Source: Bacillus carboniphilus
Lineage (GTDB): Bacteria; Bacillota; Bacilli; Bacillales; JC228
Length of the DNA: 64,000 bases
NCBI RefSeq assembly: GCF_039522365.1
Contig: NZ_BAAADJ010000019.1
Location: 1-64,000 of the forward strand
Direction of reading: 5' to 3'
Numbering within the stretch: the first letter of the stretch is position 1; every line of letters starts with the position of its first letter. The notes beneath the pieces are model-generated. The model made no database searches, was not told where the DNA came from, and worked only from the letters and a program-made list of their open reading frames with translations. This document shows, one piece after another, positions 25,993-34,388 of this stretch. Position numbers and translations under genes: made by a program.

Positions 25993-26328
25993 GTGTTCTA
26001 TAGAAGAAAGTAGTATGTAGTCAAAGAAGGTTTTGTAGAGAACTTCAACCGTCATTTTAACCAAACACTTCTACCAACGCAGCTAAAGTACGGTGCTCGT
26101 CTAGTCGGCCGCTGGATGATGAGAGGCTCGGAGGATGTCGAAGTTTTTGCTATCTGGGAATATGATAGCTATGGGGACTATGAAAGAATTGAAGCGGATG
26201 TTCGTAAAGACCAGGGGCATGTGCATAACGTCCTGAAATGGTATAACGACAACGGGGGAAGAGAATTTATTATCTACAGTCACTTCCTTCAGGTAAGGAA
26301 TGAAAAATTAGAGAATACAGTGTTCTGA
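25993..26328 (+). pseudogene. NIPSNAP-family gene with a nonsense codon near its start
   Basis: A GTG at 25993, 13 bp after GGGAG, opens a frame reading MFYRRK, then TAG at 26011-26013, then a continuous 104-codon frame to 26328. The whole frame (111 codons) has the length and features of bacterial NIPSNAP proteins: YVVKEGFVENFNRHF, GARLVGRW and VEVFAIWEYDSY. Start, ribosome binding site and spacing after the DeoR gene fit the intact reading, so the TAG looks like a recent single-base nonsense change at codon 7. A truncated product from ATG 26116 (70 residues) is possible but would lack half the fold. A sequencing error would restore the gene. Confidence 0.75.
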
Positions 26329-26372
26329 GTAATGAATGGGCTGTTCAATCAGCTCTCCAATATAAAGGATGA

Positions 26373-26404
26373 GGGATGAGGAGATATTAGCCTCATCCTT
26401 TTTG
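26373..26404 (+). terminator. terminator of the DeoR-NIPSNAP unit
   Basis: GGATGAGG / CCTCATCC with a GAGATATTAG-type loop and a T-run. Confidence 0.85.
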
Positions 26405-26459
26405 TTACACTTGTGGTTTGTTAATCTGGATACTATTGAAATACTCTTTCTTGGGAAAA

Positions 26460-26700
26460 TAACGGAACCTGTGTCCGTTTCAAAATCTAGCCGGACACAG
26501 GTTCCGTTATATTTATGAAAATGCCGGTTTTTGAGGAAGAAACGGACTCACGTTCCGCTATTCGACTGTTTTGAGTACATTTTCAGCTGATTTTAGCCAT
26601 TTAACGGAATCTCTGTCCGCGAAACCAATGAAAACACTGTTTTTTTGGCAAATAACGGATTTCCTGTCCGTTTCAAAACCTAGCCAGACGCGGTTTCCTA
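26460..26700. repeat. interspersed dyad array, family A, five copies
   Basis: Five copies of CGGA, seven bases, TCCG, with spacers ACCTGTG, CACAGGT, CTCACGT, ATCTCTG and TTTCCTG. The first two are inverted relative to each other and form a larger palindrome (ACGGAACCTGTGTCCG and CGGACACAGGTTCCGT). The GCCGGTTTTT string seen in the other family A arrays is present. The open frames here are not genes. Confidence 0.9.
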
Positions 26701-26849
26701 AAATTTCATCGCTAAATAGATAAACGCGCTTGTTATAGGACTTTATCTGGTCACCATTTGTTCTTAAAAGAATTTTGTACCCCAACCAGTACATGATTCA
26801 CCCCTTTCACTCATACATTGTGGTAAGAGCTATAAGGGGGAGTAGGCCG

Positions 26850-28262
26850 ATGAAGACAGATGATCGAAAAGCGTTAGAACGTGCTATTAGTGAGATAACA
26901 GAGATAGCGAGTGGGCTCGGTCTTGATTTTTACCCAATGAGATATGAAATTTGTCCTTCAGACATCATTTATACATTTGGGGCTTACGGTATGCCTACTC
27001 GTTTTTCTCACTGGAGCTTTGGTAAGCAATTTTATAAAATGAAGCTTCATTACGATTTAGGACTTAGTAAAATATATGAACTTGTGATTAACTCAAATCC
27101 TTGTTATGCATTTCTCCTTGATTCAAACTCGCTCATCCAGAACAAGCTAATCGTTGCACACGTTTTAGCTCACTGTGATTTCTTTAAGAACAACGTCAGA
27201 TTTCAAAACACAAAACGAGATATGGTGGAAAGTATGGCTGCGACGGCGGAGCGAATCCGTCAGTATGAAATTGAATATGGAAAGCATGAAGTGGAAAAAA
27301 CACTAGATGCGGTTCTAGCGATTGAAGAGCATATTGACCCTTCTTTAATGCGTCCAAAATTAGCATGGACCTTGGAGGATACTGAATGGATAGAGGAGGA
27401 AGACAAACCTCCTAAATCACCATATGATGATTTATGGTCTTTAGATGAAAAACCAAAGCCAAAACCAAAGAAGAAACGTAAAAAATTCCCGCCACAACCT
27501 GAGAAGGATATCCTACTCTTTATTGAACAATACAGTAGGGAGTTAGCAGACTGGCAACGAGACATTGTGACGATGATGAGAGAGGAAATGTTGTATTTCT
27601 GGCCTCAGCTTGAAACCAAAATCATGAACGAAGGCTGGGCATCCTATTGGCATCAACGAATTTTACGGGAAATGGAACTAACCTCTGATGAAGCGATTGA
27701 GTTTGCTAAATTAAATGCGGGTGTGGTTCAACCATCTAGAACGGGAATCAATCCATATTATTTAGGCATTAAAATTTTTGAAGACATTGAAGAAAGATAT
27801 AACAATCCGACTGAGGAAATGAAAGCGCGAGGCGTTGAGCCAAATTCCGGCCGTGCGAAAATGTTTGAGGTTAGAGAAATGGAATCGGATATCTCCTTCC
27901 TACGAAATTATTTAACCAAGGATTTAGTAACAAGAGAGGATATGTACTTATTCCAGAAGCAAGGGAAGGACTATAAAATAGTCGACAAAGAGTGGACCCA
28001 AGTTCGTGACCAGCTAGTAAGTATGAGAGTGAACGGAGGATTCCCTTATATTACGGTGAATGATGGAGATTACTTGCGAAATGGGGAACTCTACCTTAAG
28101 CATTGGTATGAAGGCATTGAACTTGATATCAAGTATTTAGAAAAGGTCCTTCCATACGTTTATCAATTGTGGGGGAGGACCACTCACTTAGAATCAGTTA
28201 TTGAAAATAAACCAATTCTTTTCTCATATGATGGAAAAAGCATGCACCGGAAGTATATATAA
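26850..28262 (+). CDS. spoVR: SpoVR-family sporulation protein
   Basis: The 470-residue soluble protein is the length of B. subtilis SpoVR (468), which is needed for normal spore cortex. It has the typical [27 protein letters not shown] block, the [12 protein letters not shown] block and the [13 protein letters not shown] block. A proline- and lysine-rich linker lies near 215-245. The start is ATG 26850 with AAGGGGGAG upstream; the longer frame to 26775 is not supported. In B. subtilis it belongs to the same chromosomal neighbourhood as yhdB-yhdC. No terminator is obvious after it. Confidence 0.93.
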   Translation: MKTDDRKALERAISEITEIASGLGLDFYPMRYEICPSDIIYTFGAYGMPTRFSHWSFGKQFYKMKLHYDLGLSKIYELVINSNPCYAFLLDSNSLIQNKLIVAHVLAHCDFFKNNVRFQNTKRDMVESMAATAERIRQYEIEYGKHEVEKTLDAVLAIEEHIDPSLMRPKLAWTLEDTEWIEEEDKPPKSPYDDLWSLDEKPKPKPKKKRKKFPPQPEKDILLFIEQYSRELADWQRDIVTMMREEMLYFWPQLETKIMNEGWASYWHQRILREMELTSDEAIEFAKLNAGVVQPSRTGINPYYLGIKIFEDIEERYNNPTEEMKARGVEPNSGRAKMFEVREMESDISFLRNYLTKDLVTREDMYLFQKQGKDYKIVDKEWTQVRDQLVSMRVNGGFPYITVNDGDYLRNGELYLKHWYEGIELDIKYLEKVLPYVYQLWGRTTHLESVIENKPILFSYDGKSMHRKYI

Positions 28263-28403
28263 TTTTTCAAACATGGTTTGTCCTAGGAATCACGGGGCAG
28301 ACCTATTTTTTTAAAAAGTTTAAACGAAAACATAAGATGATAAAATTGGATGCACACTAAGACCGAAGAAAAATTCTTTACATATAAATTTACGTTCTTT
28401 CTC

Positions 28404-28451
28404 TTGAAAAACACATATAAGTGAACTATTATATAAGCAGATTGTTATATA
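28404..28451 (+). promoter_or_regulatory. ars promoter with ArsR operator
   Basis: TTGAAA (28404-28409), a 17-bp spacer and TATTAT (28427-28432). A perfect 7-bp dyad TATATAA / TTATATA with an 8-bp centre covers 28430-28451 and overlaps the -10 box, as expected for ArsR repression. Confidence 0.75.
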
Positions 28452-28472
28452 TTGATATAAGGAGGTGCTTTT

Positions 28473-28817
28473 ATGCAAGTTGTAACCGTAGAAATAGAAA
28501 AGGCAGCATCCCTGTTAAAACTGCTTGGTGATAAAACCCGTTTAAGGATGGTAAAGATTTTGGAGTGTCATGATTGCTGTGTGTGCGAATTTGTTGAAAT
28601 TTTTAAAGCCAGTCAACCAGCCATTAGTCAACATGTTCGAAAACTAAAAGATGCTGGAATCGTACGAGAAACAAGGAGAGGACAATGGATCATTTACTCT
28701 TTAAATAAGGAAAGTGACTCTTATCCCTTCGTGAAAAACCTGCTAGAACACCTTCCTAGTCAAGATTTTAAGTTGTATGAATTAGAGGAGCAAGGAAAAA
28801 GGATTTCATGTGATTAA
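28473..28817 (+). CDS. arsR: arsenical resistance repressor ArsR
   Basis: The 114-residue winged-helix repressor has the ArsR fold with a recognition helix near ASQPAISQHVRKLK (51-64). A cysteine cluster at C32, C35, C36 and C38 (ECHDCCVCEF) at the start of the DNA-binding helix is the classical As(III)/Sb(III) site. Metalloid binding releases it from the dyad at 28430-28451. AAGGAGGTG precedes the ATG. It heads the arsR-arsB-arsC operon. Confidence 0.95.
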   Translation: MQVVTVEIEKAASLLKLLGDKTRLRMVKILECHDCCVCEFVEIFKASQPAISQHVRKLKDAGIVRETRRGQWIIYSLNKESDSYPFVKNLLEHLPSQDFKLYELEEQGKRISCD

Positions 28818-28832
28818 TAGGAGGGAAACTAA

Positions 28833-30131
28833 TTGTTATCAGTCTTCTTAGCATCAGCAATATTTCTAGTCACACTTATATTAGTGATATGGCAGCCAAA
28901 AGGCTTATCAATCGGCTGGTCTGCATGTGGCGGAGCTGTGCTCGCTCTACTTATAGGTGTCGTTGACTTTAATGATGTCATAGACGTTACATCAATTGTA
29001 TGGAACGCGACCTTAGCTTTTATAGCCATTATTATTATTTCTTTAATACTTGATGAAATCGGGTTCTTTGAATGGTCGGCACTCCACATGGCAAGGGCCG
29101 CAAAAGGTAATGGAATCCTTATGTTTGTTTATGTTTCGATACTTGGAGCATTAGTGGCAGCGTTTTTTGCTAATGATGGTGCAGCCTTAATTTTGACTCC
29201 AATCGTATTAGCCATGGTACGTAATCTAAACTTTAACGAAAAAATGGTATTTCCATTCATCATTGCGAGTGGATTTATTGCGGATACAACTTCTTTACCT
29301 TTAGTCGTCAGTAACCTAGTTAACATTGTATCTGCGGATTTCTTTGGGATTGGATTTGCAGAATTTGCATCCAGAATGATTATCCCTAACTTTTTCTCAT
29401 TAGCAGCTAGTATATTGGTCTTGTATCTATTCTTCCGTAAAAGCATACCGAAGAACTATAAAATGGAACAATTGAAAAAGCCAACAGAAGCGATTCGTGA
29501 CATTAAAATGTTTCGATTATCTTGGTTGGTATTAGCAATACTACTCATTGGATACTTTGCAAGTGAATTCACGGGTATCCCTGTATCCATTATTGCGAGT
29601 ATTGTAGCTATCTTTTTCCTTCTTATGGCACGAAAAAGCGCAGCAGTTGATACCCGTACTGTCATAAAAGGCGCACCTTGGGCAATTGTCTTTTTCTCGA
29701 TAGGCATGTATGTAGTCGTTTATGGATTAAGAAATGAAGGTTTGACTGATTTATTAGCAGTTGTCATTCAGGCAGCCGCGGATCAAGGATTATTTGTAGC
29801 AACAGTTGGAATGGGATTCATTGCAGCCATTCTATCTTCTGTGATGAATAATATGCCGACGGTTATGATTGATGCACTTGCCATTGCTGACACAAACACA
29901 AGTGGTGTGATTAGAGAAGCACTCATTTATGCAAACGTCATTGGTTCAGATTTAGGACCTAAAATTACCCCAATCGGATCTCTAGCTACTTTGTTATGGC
30001 TCCATGTCCTTTCACAAAAAGGAGTTAAAATTTCTTGGGGTACCTATTTTAAAACTGGAATCATTTTAACCATACCAACCTTATTTATTACGTTAGTTGG
30101 TTTGTATATATGGTTGTTATTCATTCATTAA
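28833..30131 (+). CDS. arsB: arsenite efflux transporter ArsB
   Basis: The 432-residue membrane protein with about 12 helices matches the ArsB branch of the ion transporter superfamily. Recognisable blocks are [30 protein letters not shown] and [13 protein letters not shown]. It expels arsenite and antimonite. TTG at 28833 is the likely start, with AGGAGG 8 bp before it. It is the middle gene of arsRBC; no ArsA ATPase is present, so transport is driven by the membrane potential alone. Confidence 0.94.
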   Translation: MLSVFLASAIFLVTLILVIWQPKGLSIGWSACGGAVLALLIGVVDFNDVIDVTSIVWNATLAFIAIIIISLILDEIGFFEWSALHMARAAKGNGILMFVYVSILGALVAAFFANDGAALILTPIVLAMVRNLNFNEKMVFPFIIASGFIADTTSLPLVVSNLVNIVSADFFGIGFAEFASRMIIPNFFSLAASILVLYLFFRKSIPKNYKMEQLKKPTEAIRDIKMFRLSWLVLAILLIGYFASEFTGIPVSIIASIVAIFFLLMARKSAAVDTRTVIKGAPWAIVFFSIGMYVVVYGLRNEGLTDLLAVVIQAAADQGLFVATVGMGFIAAILSSVMNNMPTVMIDALAIADTNTSGVIREALIYANVIGSDLGPKITPIGSLATLLWLHVLSQKGVKISWGTYFKTGIILTIPTLFITLVGLYIWLLFIH

Positions 30132-30150
30132 ACATAAAGGAGAATCAACA

Positions 30151-30570
30151 ATGTCTAAAAAAACTATCTATTTTTTATGTACAGGAAACTCATGCAGAAG
30201 CCAAATGGCAGAGGGTTGGGCAAAAAAACATCTAGGTGACGATTGGGAAGTTCGAAGTGCAGGAATTGAAGCACACGGGCTAAATCCTAATGCTGTGAAA
30301 GCAATGGAAGAAGTTGGAGTTGATATTTCTAATCAAACTTCAGATATAATTGACCCCGAAATCCTAAACAATGCTGATCTTGTTGTAACTCTATGTGGAG
30401 ATGCAGCTGACAAATGTCCAGTGACTCCACCACATGTAAAACGAGAGCACTGGGGCTTTGATGACCCTGCTAAAGCAGAAGGAACGGAAGAAGAAAAGTG
30501 GGCTGTTTTCGGGAGAGTTCGTGACCAAATTGGAGACCGAATTAAACGGTTTGCGGAAACTGGGGAATAA
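30151..30570 (+). CDS. arsC: thioredoxin-coupled arsenate reductase ArsC
   Basis: The 139-residue enzyme reduces As(V) to As(III). It has the low-molecular-weight phosphatase P-loop C10-TGNSC-RS and the redox cysteines C82 and C89 ([10 protein letters not shown]), the set used by thioredoxin-dependent ArsC. The catalytic DP motif appears in [10 protein letters not shown]. The frame extends to 30097 inside arsB, but AAAGGAGAA precedes ATG 30151. Its product is exported by ArsB. A repeat array begins within 10 bp of the stop and no separate terminator is visible. Confidence 0.95.
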   Translation: MSKKTIYFLCTGNSCRSQMAEGWAKKHLGDDWEVRSAGIEAHGLNPNAVKAMEEVGVDISNQTSDIIDPEILNNADLVVTLCGDAADKCPVTPPHVKREHWGFDDPAKAEGTEEEKWAVFGRVRDQIGDRIKRFAETGE

Positions 30571-30578
30571 AAAGGTAT

Positions 30579-30905
30579 GGCGGACAGAGATTCCGTTATT
30601 TGGGTAAAACCAGTGGAAAAATCCATTGAAATGGCCAAATAGCGGAACCAAAGTCCGTTTGATCCTCGAAAACCAGCATTTTTATAAAAATAACGGACCG
30701 TGTGTCCGGCTGTTGCACGAAGCGGACAGGAAATCCGTTATTTAGCTAAAACATCATATTTTCAAAGGTTTTGCGGACAGAGATTCCGTTATTTGGGTAA
30801 AACCAGTGGAAAAACCCATTGAAATGGCCAAATAGCGGAACCAAAGTCCGTTTGAACCTCGAAAACCGGCATTTTTATAAAATTAACGGAACCTGTGTCC
30901 GGCTA
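30579..30905. repeat. interspersed dyad array, family A, seven copies, with a 130-bp internal duplication
   Basis: Seven copies of CGGA-N7-TCCG. A block of about 130 bp starting at 30580 is repeated nearly unchanged from 30773, including spacers CAGAGAT and ACCAAAG and the AAAACCGGCATTTTTATAAAA string. The array begins just after the arsC stop and reaches almost to the KAS III gene end. Open frames here are artefacts. Confidence 0.9.
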
Positions 30906-30937
30906 GTGGTTGATGTCACAAATTATCCCTAGCAAAC

Positions 30938-31885
30938 CTACCTCCCCCACCGAAGCGCAATCGCTCCCCAACCAAGTCCAGCGCCATATCCAACAAGAAC
31001 AATTAAATCGCCATCTTGGATGTTTCCCTGAAGCACTTCCTCATGTAAGCCAATCGGGATTGTCGGTGCTGATGAGTTTCCATAGTACTGAATGGTTTTG
31101 GTATGTACTTTTTCCATTGAGTATCCTAGTGTCTCAATCCCTTTTTCTATAATCCGTAAATTCGATTGATGAGGCACTATAAAGTCCACATCTGATAAAG
31201 AGAGACCTGAAATATCTAACACTTTGTCAACAGCTTTTGGTAAAGCGTCAACAGCAAATTCGAAAACAGCTCGTCCATCCATTTTGATGTTTTTATTTTC
31301 ATCCAGGTGCAAGTACTTACCACCACTTCCGTCCATCTGCATGTGAATGCCTAATATCCCCTTAGACTCAGGAACTCTTCCTACAACAACTGCTGCTGCT
31401 CCATCGGAAAACAAAAGGGCTGTTTTTTTATCCATTGGATTTAGTAACGATGAGCATTTATCCACTGCGATAACAAGCACTTTTTGATATAATCCCGTTT
31501 GAACAAATTGGGCACCCGTAGATAGTGCTGTGATAAAACTGGAACAACCTGAGTGTAAATCCAACCCAGCACAAGTTGTAGCACCAATCATGTCTTGAAC
31601 AAGGGCTGCGGTAATATGTGTATCATGGGTATTGGTACCAATAATGACCATATCGATTTCACTGGGATCTACTCCCGAATCTTCAATGGCTCGTTTCCCT
31701 GCGACCACACACATGTCAGTTAGGGATGTGTCAGCAGATTCATATCTTCTTTCATGAATTCCTGTCTTTAAGACAATTTCCTCTTCAGTAATACCGAAGC
31801 GCTCAGCAATTTCTTTATTTGTAACGACTTTCTCCGGAATATTGACTCCTATCCCCAATATCCCTGCATTGTGTATCATGTTCAT
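30938..31885 (-). CDS. 3-oxoacyl-ACP synthase III-like protein (KAS III/FabH family)
   Basis: The 315-residue thiolase-fold enzyme has the KAS III catalytic triad C114 (LHSGCSSF), H239 (IVPHQSNLRI) and N270 (YYGNSSAPT). Family members condense acyl-CoA with malonyl-ACP. The gene stands alone, away from fab genes, so it may be a second FabH or a specialised condensing enzyme. The CoA-binding tryptophan and arginine positions differ in detail from typical FabH, but I cannot judge specificity. The start ATG follows GGGGG; the longer frame to 31990 is not supported. Confidence 0.85.
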   Translation of the reverse strand: MNMIHNAGILGIGVNIPEKVVTNKEIAERFGITEEEIVLKTGIHERRYESADTSLTDMCVVAGKRAIEDSGVDPSEIDMVIIGTNTHDTHITAALVQDMIGATTCAGLDLHSGCSSFITALSTGAQFVQTGLYQKVLVIAVDKCSSLLNPMDKKTALLFSDGAAAVVVGRVPESKGILGIHMQMDGSGGKYLHLDENKNIKMDGRAVFEFAVDALPKAVDKVLDISGLSLSDVDFIVPHQSNLRIIEKGIETLGYSMEKVHTKTIQYYGNSSAPTIPIGLHEEVLQGNIQDGDLIVLVGYGAGLGWGAIALRWGR

Positions 31886-31980
31886 TTTTCCCCCATATTT
31901 GTATATTTTTACTATTTTATAGTAACAGAAAAGCGGGATACTTTGGCAAAAAATAACATAAGGCGACATAAGCATAATAA

Positions 31981-32046
31981 TTGACGGCAAATGGATATAA
32001 GATTTATAATTATCTCGAATTAGAAATATATCCTTTAGAGATATAT
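31981..32046 (+). promoter_or_regulatory. strong promoter and downstream operator-like dyad
   Basis: TTGACG (31981-31986), an 18-bp spacer and consensus TATAAT (32005-32010). A perfect dyad ATATATC / GATATAT with a 7-bp centre (32026-32046) lies just after the expected transcription start, a typical repressor site (MarR-type repressors control similar reductase genes in Bacillus). The regulator is not in view. Confidence 0.65.
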
Positions 32047-32073
32047 GAATTCTTACAATTGGAGGAATACATC

Positions 32074-32613
32074 ATGTTGAAAATTGGTATTATTTTAGGA
32101 AGTACTCGTCAAGGACGTGTTAGTCCACAAGTTGGTGAGTGGGTGAAAGGAATTGCTGACACGCGCGAAGATGCGCAATATGAAATCTTGGATATTGCGG
32201 ATTTTAAACTGCCTTTCCTTGGTGAAGGAACAGGAGAAGAGCCTGGTCTTCAAGCTTGGTCTGAAAAATTAAATAGCCTTGATGGATTTGTATTCATCGT
32301 ACAAGAATATAATCATAGTATTACAGGTGCCCTTAAAAATGCGATTGATTTAGCTCGTGACGAATGGGCAAATAAAGCAGCGGGAATCGTTAGCTACGGT
32401 TCAACAGGTGGAGCGCGTGCAGCTGAACACCTTCGTGGGATTCTGGGAGAACTTCAAGTTGCTGACGTTCGTGTTCACCCAACTTTATCTCTATTCACTG
32501 ACTTTGAAAACTTCAGTGAGTTCAAACCAGCTGATTTACATCTAGATAACGTAAATGCGATGCTTGACCAAGTAAATGCGTGGAGCGGTGCACTAAAACC
32601 TTTAAGAGCATAA
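32074..32613 (+). CDS. NADPH-dependent FMN reductase family protein
   Basis: The 179-residue flavoprotein has the N-terminal FMN loop LGSTRQGRVSPQVGEWV, the motif VQEYNHSITGALKNAIDL, and the GSTGGARAAEHLRGILGELQ segment of the NAD(P)H-dependent FMN reductase family. It probably reduces FMN, quinones or nitro compounds in the cytosol. GGAGG precedes ATG 32074; the frame to 31981 is not real, since it includes the promoter. The strong promoter and dyad suggest induction by electrophiles or quinones, an inference from similar systems. Confidence 0.88.
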   Translation: MLKIGIILGSTRQGRVSPQVGEWVKGIADTREDAQYEILDIADFKLPFLGEGTGEEPGLQAWSEKLNSLDGFVFIVQEYNHSITGALKNAIDLARDEWANKAAGIVSYGSTGGARAAEHLRGILGELQVADVRVHPTLSLFTDFENFSEFKPADLHLDNVNAMLDQVNAWSGALKPLRA

Positions 32614-32619
32614 ATATTA

Positions 32620-32664
32620 GAAAAGAAGCCAAGTTCACCGACGTGAGCATGGCTTCTTTTTTTG
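32620..32664 (+). terminator. terminator after the FMN reductase gene
   Basis: AAAGAAGCCA / TGGCTTCTTT, 10-bp stem with a structured 18-base loop (TCACC/ACGTGAG) and a T-run. Confidence 0.88.
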
Positions 32665-32771
32665 GGGGGAATTTTCGTTGGTGATAGGCACTTGTCGAAA
32701 AAGGAATTTAGGTTTATTTGCCGAAATGTTAGGTTAGACAAGATAGATGGGAAAAGAGAGGAGTTGGAGGA

Positions 32772-33194
32772 ATGTACGAACTTAAAACAAAGGAAAACGA
32801 TAATAGCGTTATTGAGTTTATAGAGGCAGTTGAAAATCCAAAGAAAAGAGAAGATGCCTATAAATTATTGGACATCTTTACAGAGACCAGCGGTTATCCA
32901 GCAAAGATGTGGGGGCCGAGTATTATCGGGTTCGGGTCGTATCACTATAAGTACGCATCAGGTCACGAAGGGGATGCTCCATTAGTTGGTTTTTCACCTC
33001 GAAAAGCAAATTTTAGTCTCTATTTTGCAACAGGTGATACAAAAAGGGAAGAGCTTCTCCAGGACTTTGGAAAGCATAAGGCTGGGAAAGCATGTGTGTA
33101 TATCAATAAGATTGCAGATATTGATGTCGAAGTTTTAAAGAAGCTTATTACCCAATCCATTACATTCTTAAAAGAGACGTATCCAGATTCATAA
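32772..33194 (+). CDS. DUF1801 (YdhG-like) protein
   Basis: A 140-residue soluble protein of the DUF1801 family: an N-terminal helix region (DNSVIEFIEAVENPKKREDAYKLLDIFTE), then the MWGPSIIGFGSYHYKYASGHEGDAPLVGFSPRK block, then a C-terminal helix (VLKKLITQSITFLKETYP). DUF1801 proteins have a frataxin-like fold and no agreed biochemical function. Ribosome binding site GGAGGAATG sits close to the ATG at 32772. It is a single-gene unit before the orphan riboswitch. Confidence 0.88.
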   Translation: MYELKTKENDNSVIEFIEAVENPKKREDAYKLLDIFTETSGYPAKMWGPSIIGFGSYHYKYASGHEGDAPLVGFSPRKANFSLYFATGDTKREELLQDFGKHKAGKACVYINKIADIDVEVLKKLITQSITFLKETYPDS

Positions 33195-33312
33195 TGAAAG
33201 AGAATTGATGTAAAATTAAGAAAAAATGAGGTAATGTTATCTTTATTCACTAAAACAGCAAAATTCAGTCTCTTTTGAACGAATAAAGCACTATTTAAAG
33301 GGGTAAAAGGAC

Positions 33313-33342
33313 TTTACAAATCAAATTATAGAGGCGTATGAT
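33313..33342 (+). promoter_or_regulatory. promoter of the orphan c-di-AMP riboswitch
   Basis: TTTACA (33313-33318), an 18-bp spacer and TATGAT (33337-33342), placing the transcription start about 20 bp before the aptamer. Confidence 0.5.
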
Positions 33343-33369
33343 TTACTCACATGAAAGTTCATATTCTTT

Positions 33370-33513
33370 ATCGCTTAATCCAAAATGGAGCGGGGGAACC
33401 ACTTTGTAGAAGCCAATTCTACTTGGGGTGAATCCTTCATTTGAAGGTAGGGTTACTTCCATAACCCGAATCCGACAGCTAACCTCGTAAGCGTATTGGG
33501 AGAGGATAAACTT
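33370..33513 (+). promoter_or_regulatory. ydaO/yuaA-type cyclic di-AMP riboswitch aptamer, with no gene downstream
   Basis: The conserved blocks of the ydaO class occur in order: CGCTTAATCC (33372), GAGCGGGGGAACCA, TTGGGGTGAATCC, AGGGTTA and its partner TAACCCGAATCCGACAGCTAACCTCG, and GTAAGCG. The closing stem CGCTTA / TAAGCG (33372-33377 with 33488-33493) is perfect. A GGGAGAGG tail follows. It is then terminated at 33530-33561, and the next gene is on the opposite strand. In B. subtilis this class controls potassium transporters by turning expression off when c-di-AMP is high. Here it can only make a short terminated RNA of about 210 bases. Confidence 0.9.
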
Positions 33514-33529
33514 GTGATCAAAAATCAGT

Positions 33530-33561
33530 AGACCACAGGCTTAGTTCCTTGTGGTCTTTTT
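33530..33561 (+). terminator. terminator of the c-di-AMP riboswitch
   Basis: GACCACA / TGTGGTC stem with loop and five T, placed 15 bp after the aptamer, as in working ydaO expression platforms. Confidence 0.85.
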
Positions 33562-33641
33562 GTTGTGTCTAAAAACGAATGTTTGATAATTTGAAATTAG
33601 TACTGGTAACATCGTTCACTGCTAAAAACCTTCTCTATAAC

Positions 33642-34229
33642 TTATTTTCTTATTAAGAGACCATAGAAAAAGAGTTTAGAAAGGTCCTTCCCGAGCTTTG
33701 AATTTTTTTGACTGTCATTAAAAAATTGTAAGTCTTTCGCTGCATTCTGCAGGATATTCAAATACATGATGATGGAATCGGTTGTGATGTCTGGATCAAC
33801 ATATCCTAACTGCTTTCCTTCTTCAAAGAATTCGATAATATATTTCATTCGATCTTGAAAAAAATCTTGAATGAACAGTGCTAATTCAGGGTCATTATCA
33901 ATCATCTTATTTAAAAAACTTGGATTAACACCAGAGATCTCAGTGGTATCTATAATTAGTTTTTCAACCTTCTCTGGGAAGCTTAAATCTTCACGTTTTA
34001 TAGTTTGCAATCTACTTTCCCATTCCCTTTCAAGAAAGGTGTGAACGACGTCTCTAACCAATTCGTCTTTGGTTCCAAAGTGATTATAAATCGTTACCGG
34101 AGATACATGTGCTTTCTTTGCTATTTCCGCAAGGGTCACTTTTTCAAAACCAAAGGTAAGAAAAAGGTCCATAGCTACTTTACGGATTTGTTCTTTTTTC
34201 TTTTCTGTTCGAAGCTTATACCCGTCCAA
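33642..34229 (-). CDS. TetR-family repressor of the adjacent ABC exporter
   Basis: The 195-residue regulator has a TetR helix-turn-helix (VAMDLFLTFGFEKVTLAEIAKKAHVSPVTIYNHFG) in its first 60 residues and a helical ligand domain. It is divergent from the ABC exporter genes; the gap between them holds two perfect dyads, so self-regulation and control of the exporter are likely. The frame opens at TTG 34247, but the GAGGTGA site within that stretch fits the TTG at 34229. The ligand is unknown. Confidence 0.87.
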   Translation of the reverse strand: MDGYKLRTEKKKEQIRKVAMDLFLTFGFEKVTLAEIAKKAHVSPVTIYNHFGTKDELVRDVVHTFLEREWESRLQTIKREDLSFPEKVEKLIIDTTEISGVNPSFLNKMIDNDPELALFIQDFFQDRMKYIIEFFEEGKQLGYVDPDITTDSIIMYLNILQNAAKDLQFFNDSQKNSKLGKDLSKLFFYGLLIRK

Positions 34230-34260
34230 AAAACTCACCTCTTTCAATAATAATAGGGCA

Positions 34261-34352
34261 TGATTTGAATGAACTCAAATAAATTTATTCAAATCATTGA
34301 CGAATCTTATAATGTATGTATATTATGAATAAAATGTATTGAATTTATTCAT
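34261..34352. promoter_or_regulatory. divergent control region with two operator dyads and the exporter promoter
   Basis: Dyad 1 is TGATTTGAAT (34261-34270) with ATTCAAATCA (34287-34296). Dyad 2 is ATGAATAAA (34325-34333) with TTTATTCAT (34344-34352). The plus-strand promoter is TTGACG (34297-34302), 18 bp, TATTAT (34321-34326), overlapping dyad 2. The two dyads share the ATTTGAAT/ATGAATAAA theme and probably bind the TetR protein. Confidence 0.7.
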
Positions 34353-34388
34353 TTTATTAAAAGTTATAATCCAAGGGAGGAGATTGGC

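Noticed and set aside
26558-26794. 78-residue minus-strand ORF before spoVR
   Set aside because: It is a shadow of the family A array and has no plausible ribosome binding site or family.
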